A DNA stretch of 17,329 nucleotides from an uncultured Bacteroidota bacterium. Lineage in GTDB: Bacteria; Bacteroidota; Bacteroidia; Flavobacteriales; Flavobacteriaceae. The notes beneath the pieces were generated by a model. It ran no database searches and was not told the DNA's origin. It saw only the letters and a list, made by a program, of their open reading frames with translations. A program made the position numbers and the translations under genes. Positions 1-7,251 of the stretch are shown here, in pieces; position 1 is the first letter of the stretch; the number at the start of each line of letters is the position of its first letter. The stretch spans positions 1 through 17,329 of the forward strand of contig CACLUN010000017.1 of NCBI GenBank assembly GCA_902610105.1. The letters are read 5' to 3'.

Positions 1-1173
1 GTAAAAGACTATTTGTCATCTAAACAACTCGAAGCACTCGAGAAAAATGCTGAATATCATGGAATCTTGTACTGGGGATTAGGTCATGAAAAAAATGGTA
101 TAGTTCATGTGATAGGGCCTGAGCACGGTATCACTGTTCCAGGTGCAACAATTGTATGTGGGGATTCACATACATCAACTCATGGAGCATTTGGAGCAAT
201 TGCCTTTGGAATTGGGACTTCCGAAGTTGAAATGGTATTGTCAACACAATGTATTATGCAACCCAAACCAAAAAAAATGAGAATTAATGTAAATGGTAAG
301 TTGAATGATTCTGTTACACCCAAAGACGTAGCATTATTTATAATCTCTGAGCTTTCAACATCTGGTGCAACAGGATATTTTGTTGAATACTCAGGAGAAG
401 TTTTTTCCGAAATGAGTATGGAGGGAAGAATGACAGTATGTAATTTAAGTATTGAAATGGGTGCAAGAGGAGGTATTATAGCACCTGACGAAAAAACATT
501 TGATTACGTAGAGGGAAGAGAATTTGCACCTAAGGATAATAAGTGGAATGAAGTTATGAAATATTGGAAAACTCTCAAGACAGATGATGATGCTATTTTT
601 GACAAAGAATATAATTTTGATGGTAATAAAATAGAACCAATGATCACATATGGAACAAATCCTGGAATGGGTATTTCTATAAATTCTGGAATTCCTAATT
701 CTAATCAACATGGTGGTAACATGGAAACTTTTATGAAATCCCTAAAGTATATGAACTACTCAAAAGGGGATAAAATTCTTGGTAAAAAAATTGATTTTGT
801 TTTCCTTGGTAGTTGCACTAATGGAAGGATAGAAGATTTCAGAGCATTTACAAATATTGTCAAGGGGAGAAAAAAAGCACCTAATGTAACTGCCTGGTTA
901 GTACCTGGCTCACACAAGGTTGAAAAAGCAATTAAAGATGAAGGACTTCTAAATATTTTAAATGAATCTGGATTTGAACTTAGAGAGCCTGGATGTTCTG
1001 CATGTCTGGCTATGAACGATGATAAAATTCCAAAAGGGAAATATGCGGTTAGTACATCAAATAGAAATTTTGAAGGAAGACAGGGGCCTGGATCTAGAAC
1101 TCTGTTAGCTAGCCCAATTGTAGCTGCTGCTGCTGCAATCACTGGTGAGGTCACTGATCCAAGAGACTTGTAA
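1..1173 (+). CDS. leuC: 3-isopropylmalate dehydratase large subunit (5' end outside window)
   Basis: Large subunit of isopropylmalate isomerase, an aconitase-type [4Fe-4S] enzyme that works with LeuD to convert 2-isopropylmalate to 3-isopropylmalate in cytoplasmic leucine synthesis. The reading frame is open from base 1, beginning VKDYLSSKQ, so the gene enters from outside. About 390 residues are visible against a usual 460-470, so roughly 75-80 N-terminal residues are missing. Visible family motifs are [12 protein letters not shown] and the three cluster-binding cysteines: one in GSCTNGR (codon at 814) and two in PGCSAC (codons at 994 and 1003). The C-terminus is the expected [14 protein letters not shown] region followed by VTDPRDL. 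leuD starts 8 bases after the stop, as expected for an operon encoding the two subunits. A TTG at base 13 is not a credible start because homology continues upstream of it. Confidence 0.96.
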   Translation, partial: VKDYLSSKQLEALEKNAEYHGILYWGLGHEKNGIVHVIGPEHGITVPGATIVCGDSHTSTHGAFGAIAFGIGTSEVEMVLSTQCIMQPKPKKMRINVNGKLNDSVTPKDVALFIISELSTSGATGYFVEYSGEVFSEMSMEGRMTVCNLSIEMGARGGIIAPDEKTFDYVEGREFAPKDNKWNEVMKYWKTLKTDDDAIFDKEYNFDGNKIEPMITYGTNPGMGISINSGIPNSNQHGGNMETFMKSLKYMNYSKGDKILGKKIDFVFLGSCTNGRIEDFRAFTNIVKGRKKAPNVTAWLVPGSHKVEKAIKDEGLLNILNESGFELREPGCSACLAMNDDKIPKGKYAVSTSNRNFEGRQGPGSRTLLASPIVAAAAAITGEVTDPRDL

Positions 1174-1181
1174 CAATAGAT

Positions 1182-1778
1182 ATGGCATACGATAAATTCA
1201 AAATATTAAAAAGCACTGCTGTCCCATTACCAATTGAAAATATTGATACTGACCAAATAATCCCCGCTAGATTTTTAAAGGCAACAGAAAGAAAAGGTTT
1301 TGGTGATAATTTATTTCGTGATTGGAGATTTTATTCAAACAATAAACCAAAAGATGATTTTGTTTTAAATAACACTAAATATTCTGGAAAGATTTTAGTC
1401 GGAGGTAAAAATTTTGGGTCAGGATCATCTCGTGAGCATGCAGCCTGGGCTATATATGATTACGGGTTTAGATGTGTGATTTCTAGCTTTTTTGCTGATA
1501 TTTTTAAAAACAATTGTTTAAATATTGGGGTATTACCTGTTCAAATCTCCTCTAAGTTTTTAGAAATCATTTTTGAAAATATTTATAAAAATCCATCAAC
1601 ATTAATTACTGTTGACCTAACAAATCAGTTGGTTAAAATCAGCGGTTCTGATCATCATGAAAATTTTCAAATTAATGATTATAAAAAAAACAATATGCTA
1701 AACGGCTACGATGATATTGATTTTCTTTTGAACATAAAGGAATCCATTAAAAATTTCTCAAAAAAGACCCCATTGTAA
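1182..1778 (+). CDS. leuD: 3-isopropylmalate dehydratase small subunit
   Basis: Small (swivel-domain) subunit that pairs with LeuC to form isopropylmalate isomerase. The product is 198 residues, the normal length for LeuD. The signature motifs are both present: NIDTDQIIPARFLK at about residues 20-33 and GKNFGSGSSREHAAW at about 75-89, the latter forming the substrate-binding loop. The ATG at 1182 is supported by the short 8-base gap after leuC and by the product starting at the usual distance from the NIDTDQI motif. No purine-rich ribosome binding site is visible, as is usual in Bacteroidota. The next gene starts one base after this stop, so translation of the two is probably coupled. The same LeuCD pair may also serve a citramalate branch if the downstream synthase makes citramalate. 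Confidence 0.96.
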   Translation: MAYDKFKILKSTAVPLPIENIDTDQIIPARFLKATERKGFGDNLFRDWRFYSNNKPKDDFVLNNTKYSGKILVGGKNFGSGSSREHAAWAIYDYGFRCVISSFFADIFKNNCLNIGVLPVQISSKFLEIIFENIYKNPSTLITVDLTNQLVKISGSDHHENFQINDYKKNNMLNGYDDIDFLLNIKESIKNFSKKTPL

Positions 1779-1779
1779 A

Positions 1780-3297
1780 ATGAAGAGAAAAAAAATTGAA
1801 ATAATGGATACCACACTTCGGGATGGTGAGCAAACATCTGGAATGTCATTTTCTGAAGATGAGAAACTTACAATTTCTAAATTGTTGTTAAAGGAGTTGA
1901 AAGTAGATAGAATTGAGGTTGCCTCTGCAAGAGTATCTAGCGGAGAATTTAATGCTGTTAAGAAAATAGTTGATTGGGCTAAAACAGAAAAGCTAGAAAA
2001 TAAAATAGAAATTTTAACTTTTATTGATAATGGAGTTTCTATTGACTGGATAAAAAAAACAGGTGCTAAAGTCCAAAATCTCTTAGCCAAAGGCTCTATA
2101 AAACATCTAAAATATCAACTTAAAAAAAATCCAAAAGACCACTTTAAGGATATTGAAATAATTATAAAAAATGCAGGAAAAAATAATATAAAAACTAACA
2201 TATACCTTGAGGATTGGAGTAATGGAATGAAAAACTCAAAAGATTATGTAATTAATTTTTTAAATTTTTTAAAAAATCAACCTTTAGATAGAGTATTATT
2301 ACCTGACACCTTAGGAGTTTTAAACCCATTTGAAACCTCAGAATACTTAAGAGAAATTAATAATAGTTACCCTGATATTTGTTTCGACTTTCATGCGCAC
2401 AATGATTATGACTTGAGTGTTGCCAATACTCTCGAGAGTATAAAAGCAGGCTGTAATGGAATTCACACAACAATTAATGGAATGGGTGAAAGAGCTGGAA
2501 ATACGCCAATGGCAAGTATAGTTGCTGCAATAAAAGATTTTTTACCAAAATTCAAAACAGATATTAATGAGGAGGCCCTTTACAATGTAAGTAAATTGGT
2601 ATCAACTTTTAGTGGTTTTAGAATTCCACCAAATAAACCAATTGTTGGGGAATATGTATTTACTCAAACAGCTGGGATCCACGCAGATGGCGATAGTAAG
2701 AAAAATCTATACTACAACAGTTTATTACCTGAAAGATTTGGACGAAAAAGAAAGTATGCACTAGGAAAAACATCTGGAAAAGCCAATATTAAAAAAAATA
2801 TTGATGAACTTGGACTTAAATTATCTGATGTTAATTTGAAAAAAGTAACTCAAAAAATTATTGAGCTAGGGGATAAGAAAGAAAAAGTGACCGCAGAGGA
2901 CTTACCGTACATAATTTCTGATGTGTTAAATAGACCCAGTATAATTGAAAAAATTAAAATAAAGTCATATTTTCTTCAACACAAGAAAAATCATAAACCA
3001 TCAGCTGATATAAAAATTGAAATTAATGGTAAATCATACTCTGAAAAGAGTGTTGGTGATGGGCAATTTGATGCATTTATGAATGCATTAAAAAAACTTT
3101 ATAAAAAAAATGGATATAAGCTACCAATATTGACTGATTATTCTGTAACAATTCCACCCGGTAGTAATTCAGATGCATTGTGTGAAACATTTATAACATG
3201 GAAAAATTCAAAGAAAGAATTTATAACAAGAGGATTAGATTCTGATCAAACAGTTTCAGCAATAAAGGCTACTGAGAAAATGTTAAATATTATTTAA
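1780..3297 (+). CDS. 2-isopropylmalate synthase / citramalate synthase family enzyme with C-terminal regulatory domain
   Basis: An acetyl-CoA-dependent Claisen-condensing enzyme of the HMGL-like TIM-barrel family, 505 residues. Visible are the catalytic and metal-binding start DTTLRDGEQ (residues 10-18), LLPDTLG, the metal ligand motif HAHND (205-209) and GMGERAGN (234-241). A LeuA-type dimerisation/allosteric domain follows from about residue 390, containing GDGQFDAFMNALK and SNSDAL near the end. Its place between leuD and leuB shows it feeds the isopropylmalate-type pathway. Many Bacteroidota carry this longer LeuA-like protein in the leuC-leuD-X-leuB order plus a separate shorter LeuA elsewhere. 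The substrate could therefore be 2-oxoisovalerate (leucine) or pyruvate (citramalate route to isoleucine), and sequence inspection does not settle which. The C-terminal domain suggests feedback control by an end-product amino acid. The enzyme class is certain; the substrate is not. Confidence 0.9.
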   Translation: MKRKKIEIMDTTLRDGEQTSGMSFSEDEKLTISKLLLKELKVDRIEVASARVSSGEFNAVKKIVDWAKTEKLENKIEILTFIDNGVSIDWIKKTGAKVQNLLAKGSIKHLKYQLKKNPKDHFKDIEIIIKNAGKNNIKTNIYLEDWSNGMKNSKDYVINFLNFLKNQPLDRVLLPDTLGVLNPFETSEYLREINNSYPDICFDFHAHNDYDLSVANTLESIKAGCNGIHTTINGMGERAGNTPMASIVAAIKDFLPKFKTDINEEALYNVSKLVSTFSGFRIPPNKPIVGEYVFTQTAGIHADGDSKKNLYYNSLLPERFGRKRKYALGKTSGKANIKKNIDELGLKLSDVNLKKVTQKIIELGDKKEKVTAEDLPYIISDVLNRPSIIEKIKIKSYFLQHKKNHKPSADIKIEINGKSYSEKSVGDGQFDAFMNALKKLYKKNGYKLPILTDYSVTIPPGSNSDALCETFITWKNSKKEFITRGLDSDQTVSAIKATEKMLNII

Positions 3298-3302
3298 TAC
3301 AT

Positions 3303-4370
3303 ATGGAACTTAAAATTGGATTATTACCTGGAGATGGCATAGGCCCAGAAGTAATTGGAGAGGCAGTGAAAGTAGTGAATGTAATTGCAAGCAAGTTTGG
3401 TCACGATATTACTTGGAGTGAAGGACTTGTAGGTGCAGCAGCGATTGATGCAACTGGCGATCCATATCCAAATGAAACTCATACGATTTGTCTTGAATCC
3501 GATGCTGTTTTATTTGGCGCAGTTGGCGACCCTAAATATGATAATGATCCAACTGCAAAAGTTCGCCCTGAGGAAGGTTTACTCAGGATGAGAAAAAAAC
3601 TAGGATTATATGCTAATATTAGACCTACTTATACATTTGATTCACTTTTAGAAAAGTCACCAATTAAAAAATCCATAATTCAGGGTACAAATTTAGTTTT
3701 TGTAAGAGAACTAACAGGTGGTATTTATTTTGGAAAAAAAGGAAGAAATAAAACGAATGATTACGCATTTGATACCTGTGAATACAGTGTCAATGAAATT
3801 ACCAGATTAGCAATAATTGGGTTTGAACTTGCTATGAAGAGATCAAAAAAATTGTGCTGTATTGATAAAGCAAATGTACTTGAAACCTCAAGACTATGGA
3901 GGCAGACAGTTCAGTCTTTAGAAAAAAAGTACCCTAGTGTTAAAGTTTCCTATGAATTTGTTGATGCTGTAGCGATGAGGTTAATCCATTCTCCAAGTTA
4001 TTATGATGTTTTGATAACAAGTAATTTGTTTGGAGATATTCTGACAGATGAGGCTTCTGTTATTTCCGGTTCAATGGGTTTAATGCCCTCGGCTTCAGTT
4101 GGACTAAAAACTTCAATATACGAACCTATTCATGGCTCTTTTCCTCAAGCTAAAGGTAAAAATATTGCCAATCCATTAGCAACAATACTATCAGCATCTA
4201 TGATGTTTGAAAGAAGTTTTAATCTTCACAATGAATCTAAACTAATTCACAGTCTAGTTAATGAATCTGTCGCAAATAATATTGTTACTAAGGATCTTTC
4301 CGGTAATAATAAGTCATACACAACGGAAGAAGTTGGAGATTGGATTGTGAAAAAAATTAAAAAATCATAA
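3303..4370 (+). CDS. leuB: 3-isopropylmalate dehydrogenase
   Basis: NAD-dependent oxidative decarboxylase giving the 2-oxo acid precursor of leucine, a cytoplasmic homodimer of the isocitrate/isopropylmalate dehydrogenase family. The product is 355 residues, normal length. Motifs in order are GDGIGPE (10-16), substrate-binding arginines in LLRMRKKLGLYANIRP (R95, R97, R107), VRELTGGIYFG (134-144), catalytic Lys in DKAN (K189), and metal-binding aspartates D221, D245 and D249 (NLFGDILTDEAS). The NAD-binding stretch EPIHGSFPQAKGKNIANP (274-291) is complete. All key residues are intact. It is the last gene of the leu cluster in this window and ends 2 bases from the stop of the convergent rpsA gene, so no separate intergenic terminator can exist there. 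Confidence 0.97.
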   Translation: MELKIGLLPGDGIGPEVIGEAVKVVNVIASKFGHDITWSEGLVGAAAIDATGDPYPNETHTICLESDAVLFGAVGDPKYDNDPTAKVRPEEGLLRMRKKLGLYANIRPTYTFDSLLEKSPIKKSIIQGTNLVFVRELTGGIYFGKKGRNKTNDYAFDTCEYSVNEITRLAIIGFELAMKRSKKLCCIDKANVLETSRLWRQTVQSLEKKYPSVKVSYEFVDAVAMRLIHSPSYYDVLITSNLFGDILTDEASVISGSMGLMPSASVGLKTSIYEPIHGSFPQAKGKNIANPLATILSASMMFERSFNLHNESKLIHSLVNESVANNIVTKDLSGNNKSYTTEEVGDWIVKKIKKS

Positions 4371-4372
4371 TA

Positions 4373-6394
4373 TTAACTGTCATCCTTATTATCCATTTTT
4401 TTCTTTAAATCTGCTAAAGCTTCTATATCACCTAAAGTTGACTTATCAATATTTTCATTTTTAGATTTAGGTTTCTTCTCTCTTTCAGGTTCTTTCTTAA
4501 ATGTTGCCGAATGCGACATTACAATTCTTTTAAAATCACTATTAAACTCAATAACTTTAAAATCAACCTCTTCTCCTTCTTTAAGACTGGAACCATCTTC
4601 TTTTAGAGTATGTTTTTTTGGAACAAAAGCACTCAAATCATCATTTAAAAATATCGAGCTTCCTCTTTCAGAAATTGATTCAAGCTTAAAAGTATGGATC
4701 GAATCAACAGGATACTTCTTTAAATAATCCTCCCATGGATTTTTCTTAGTTTGCTTGTGCCCTAAACTCAGTTTTCTTTCATTTACATCAAGCTCCAAAA
4801 CAATAACATCAATTTTGTCATCAATTGAGAATAGTTCGGAAGGATGTTTTATTTTTTTAGTCCAAGATAAATCAGAAATATATATCAAACCATCAATTCC
4901 TTCTTCAAGTTCAACAAAGACCCCAAAGTTTGTGAAATTTCTAATCCTTCCCTTATGCTTTGAATCAATTGGATATTTATTTGTAATATCAGTCCAAGGG
5001 TCTGATGTTAGTTGTTTGATACCTAAAGACATTTTTCTTTCATCACGATCTAGTGATAAAATAACAACTTCAACTTCATCTCCAACTTTAACAAAATCTT
5101 GAGCTGATCTCAAATGAGTTGACCATGACATTTCTGAGACATGAACGAGACCTTCAACACCATCAACAACTTCTATAAAAGCTCCATAATCTGCAAGAAC
5201 TGAAACCTTTCCTTTAACTTTATCCCCTTCCTTGAGGCTGTCATCAAGACTTTCCCACGGGTGTTTACTTAATTGTTTAACGCCAAGTTGGATTCGTGAT
5301 TTATCATCATCAAAATCTAAAATGACAACATTTAATTTTTGATCTAATTCCAAAATTTCTGTTGGATGATTAATTCTGTTCCAAGACAAATCCGTAATAT
5401 GAATTAAACCGTCAACACCTCCTAAATCAACAAAAACACCATAGGTAGTTATATTTTTTACAATTCCTTCTAAAACTTGACCTTTTTTCAATTGAGAAAT
5501 AATTTCTTTTTTCTGTTCCTCAATATCAGCCTCAATTAATGCTTTATGTGACACGACAACATTTTTAAACTCATGATTAATTTTAACAATTTTAAACTCC
5601 ATGTTTTTATTAACATATTGGTCATAATCTCTAATTGGTTTAACATCAATTTGAGATCCAGGTAAAAAAGCCTCAAGACCGAAAACATCTACAATCATTC
5701 CTCCCTTTGTCCTACATTTTACAAAGCCTGTAACAACAGTTTCTTTTTCATGAGAATCAATTACTCTTTCCCAAGCTTTAATTGTTCTCGCCTTTCGGTG
5801 AGAAAGAATTAATTGACCTGTTTTATCTTCTTGGATATCTACAATTACTTCGACAGCATCGCCAATCTGAAGTTCAGGATTATACCTAAATTCGTTTAAC
5901 GAAATAACGCCCTCTGATTTAGCATTTATATCAATTATAGCTTCTCTTTCAGTTATGTTTACAACTTTGCCTACAATTACACTTTCAGAATATGTATCAA
6001 CAAAGTTTTCATCGATGAGTTTGTCAAATTCATCTGTTTCTTTCTTACTTATTGTTTGTATTCCTTCTTCAAACTCTGTCCAATTAAAACCATCATCAAT
6101 AGTTTGAACTTTTTTTAGAGATATTTTATCGGTTTTTGTTTCAGTTTTTTTTGATGTCTTTTTATCAGCAATCTTACTCGCTGTTTTCTTAGCAGTAGTC
6201 TTAGTTGCTGTTTTCTTAGCGGTAGTCTTAGTTGCTGTTTTCTTAGCAGTAGTCTTAGTTGCTGTTTTCTTAGCAGTAGTCTTAGTTGCTGTTTTCTCAG
6301 CACTAGTCTTAGTTGCAGGCTTATTTGTTGAGGAGGATTTTTTTAATTCGGAGGATTTTTTTGTTGTGTCATCCTCATTTTTATTTTTAGGCAT
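4373..6394 (-). CDS. rpsA: 30S ribosomal protein S1 with Lys/Thr/Ala-rich N-terminal tail
   Basis: Ribosomal protein S1, the RNA-binding protein that helps recruit mRNA to the 30S subunit. It should matter especially where Shine-Dalgarno sequences are scarce, as here. The product is 673 residues with six S1 (OB-fold) repeats at about 137-201, 217-285, 304-374, 389-461, 475-547 and 563-629. Repeats 3-5 are the best conserved (YGVFVDLGGVDGLIHITDLSW type). The C-terminus has the Bacteroidota motif TLGDIEALADLKKK. The first ~100 residues are unusual: a basic region at about 26-82 built from a 9-residue repeat (ATKTTAKKT), where relatives generally have a shorter, more acidic tail. The acidic linker FNWTEFEEGI (103-112) matches the usual start of the family's conserved part. 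The ATG at 6394 is the only start preserving this in-frame tail. cmk lies 145 bases upstream, matching the common cmk-rpsA order. Confidence 0.95.
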   Translation of the reverse strand: MPKNKNEDDTTKKSSELKKSSSTNKPATKTSAEKTATKTTAKKTATKTTAKKTATKTTAKKTATKTTAKKTASKIADKKTSKKTETKTDKISLKKVQTIDDGFNWTEFEEGIQTISKKETDEFDKLIDENFVDTYSESVIVGKVVNITEREAIIDINAKSEGVISLNEFRYNPELQIGDAVEVIVDIQEDKTGQLILSHRKARTIKAWERVIDSHEKETVVTGFVKCRTKGGMIVDVFGLEAFLPGSQIDVKPIRDYDQYVNKNMEFKIVKINHEFKNVVVSHKALIEADIEEQKKEIISQLKKGQVLEGIVKNITTYGVFVDLGGVDGLIHITDLSWNRINHPTEILELDQKLNVVILDFDDDKSRIQLGVKQLSKHPWESLDDSLKEGDKVKGKVSVLADYGAFIEVVDGVEGLVHVSEMSWSTHLRSAQDFVKVGDEVEVVILSLDRDERKMSLGIKQLTSDPWTDITNKYPIDSKHKGRIRNFTNFGVFVELEEGIDGLIYISDLSWTKKIKHPSELFSIDDKIDVIVLELDVNERKLSLGHKQTKKNPWEDYLKKYPVDSIHTFKLESISERGSSIFLNDDLSAFVPKKHTLKEDGSSLKEGEEVDFKVIEFNSDFKRIVMSHSATFKKEPEREKKPKSKNENIDKSTLGDIEALADLKKKMDNKDDS
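6180..6314 (-). repeat. 27-base tandem repeat, five copies, within rpsA coding sequence
   Basis: Five head-to-tail 27-base units lie at 6180-6206, 6207-6233, 6234-6260, 6261-6287 and 6288-6314. On the plus strand each reads gctgttttcttagcagtagt followed by cttagtt. Copies 1, 3 and 4 are identical, copy 2 differs by one base (a to g), and copy 5 (at the protein's N-terminal side) differs at two bases. A degenerate sixth unit follows below 6180. The unit length is a multiple of three, so each copy encodes one 9-residue block of the type ATKTTAKKT, and copy number can change by slippage or recombination without breaking the frame. The near identity of the copies points to recent expansion. Confidence 0.93.
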
Positions 6395-6409
6395 GATTTT
6401 TAAATTGTA

Positions 6410-6444
6410 TTCTGTGCTTTTATAGGATTATGGGAAACACAGAA
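6410..6444 (-). promoter_or_regulatory. Inverted repeat in the rpsA 5' leader (possible RNA hairpin)
   Basis: A perfect 7-base inverted repeat (TTCTGTG at 6438-6444 and CACAGAA at 6410-6416, read on the minus strand) encloses a 21-base loop. It ends 15 bases before the rpsA ATG. In the mRNA it would form a hairpin just upstream of the start codon. Its position would suit translational autoregulation, since S1 represses its own mRNA in gammaproteobacteria; transfer of that idea to this organism is inference. The stem is short and could be chance in A+T-rich DNA. Confidence 0.35.
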
Positions 6445-6497
6445 GAAATTAATTATATTTAAACCTTTTAGTTCCTAATATCCCATTAAAAGGCAAG

Positions 6498-6529
6498 CGA
6501 ATTTAACATCAATTTAAGTTTAATACAAA
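6498..6529 (-). promoter_or_regulatory. Candidate Bacteroidota-type promoter for rpsA
   Basis: On the minus strand TTTG (6529-6526) is followed after 20 bases by TAAATTCG (6505-6498). This is one mismatch from the Bacteroidota -7 consensus TAnnTTTG, and the spacing fits the usual -33/-7 arrangement. Transcription would start near 6491 and give a leader of about 95 bases containing the inverted repeat at 6410-6444. This would let rpsA be transcribed separately from the upstream cmk. The call is pattern-based only. Confidence 0.35.
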
Positions 6530-6539
6530 TAATTTACTA

Positions 6540-7232
6540 TTATTTATTTTTAATTTCCTTATTAATAATGTTAATGATTTGACTAACAACTTCATCAATA
6601 TTTAACTCATCAGAGTCTATTAGTATTGAATCTTTAGTCCTAATTAGTGGAGAAAACTTTCTATTAATATCATTATCATCGCGCTTCAACAAGTCTTTTT
6701 TTACATCATCAAATTTTAAATCTTTTTCACTTAATTTTAACTCATTCCAACGTCTTAATGATCTTATTTCTAAAGATGCATCTAAAAAAAACTTAAAATC
6801 AGCATTTGGAAAAACAACTGAGCCAATGTCTCTCCCATCCATAACTACTGATTTATTTTTACTCATATGTTTTTGAATTTTTAAAACATATTTTCTGACT
6901 TCATTTTTTTCAGCAATCAAGCTAACGTTATTTGAAATTTCAAATGTTCTGATTTCATTCTCTACAGAAACATCATCTATGTTTATAATATTTTGATTAA
7001 TTGAATTAAATGAAAAAGAAATTGAACAATTATTTAATAAATCAATCAATGAAACAAAATCAATCGAATCAGTTTTGACTAGATTATTTTTTAAAGCAAG
7101 ATATGTTATCGCTCTGTATATTGAACCTGAATCAATGTAAGTGATATTAAAATGTTTTGCTATTAATTTAGCTATAGTGCTTTTACCAGATGAGGAAGGT
7201 CCATCAATAGCTACTATAAACTTTTTTTTCAA
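6540..7232 (-). CDS. cmk: (d)CMP kinase
   Basis: Cytidylate kinase, which transfers phosphate from ATP to CMP and dCMP in cytoplasmic pyrimidine recycling. The product is 230 residues, normal length. Visible are the P-loop GPSSSGKST (11-19), DSGSIYRAIT (34-43) in the nucleotide-binding region, the NMP-binding motif MDGRDIGSVVFPNA (131-144), and the lid-region RDDNDINRKFSPL (184-196), all expected for the family. It begins 19 bases after lon and precedes rpsA by 145 bases on the same strand, so it probably shares a transcript with lon. The cmk-rpsA adjacency is widespread in bacteria. Low-complexity Asn/Ile/Lys richness reflects the genome's A+T content rather than anything specific. Confidence 0.95.
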   Translation of the reverse strand: MKKKFIVAIDGPSSSGKSTIAKLIAKHFNITYIDSGSIYRAITYLALKNNLVKTDSIDFVSLIDLLNNCSISFSFNSINQNIINIDDVSVENEIRTFEISNNVSLIAEKNEVRKYVLKIQKHMSKNKSVVMDGRDIGSVVFPNADFKFFLDASLEIRSLRRWNELKLSEKDLKFDDVKKDLLKRDDNDINRKFSPLIRTKDSILIDSDELNIDEVVSQIINIINKEIKNK

Positions 7233-7251
7233 AAGTAAAGTTTTTTCAAAA

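Noticed and set aside
13..15. TTG start codon for a 386-residue LeuC
   Set aside because: The frame is open to base 1 and LeuC homologues have about 75-80 further residues upstream; the gene simply enters from outside the window.
445..1154. Minus-strand open frames opposite leuC
   Set aside because: Both lie opposite strongly conserved LeuC codons and show no recognisable protein family.
4345..4400. Possible intrinsic terminator for rpsA across the leuB/rpsA stops (ATAATA/TATTAT stem then T-rich tract on the minus strand)
   Set aside because: The stem is six A-T pairs with a 14-base loop, too weak to claim; the T-rich tract is leuB coding sequence for Lys codons.
4755..5102. Ser-rich plus-strand open frame opposite rpsA
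   Set aside because: Antisense shadow of conserved S1 domains; composition is what antisense of Glu/Asp/Lys codons gives.
6115..6303. Leu/Arg/Gln-rich 62-residue open frame over the rpsA repeats
   Set aside because: It is an out-of-frame shadow of the 27-base repeat in rpsA with no independent support.
6180..6314. Regular 27-base repeats as a possible CRISPR array
   Set aside because: The units are contiguous without spacers, in frame, and encode the Lys/Thr/Ala tail of S1.
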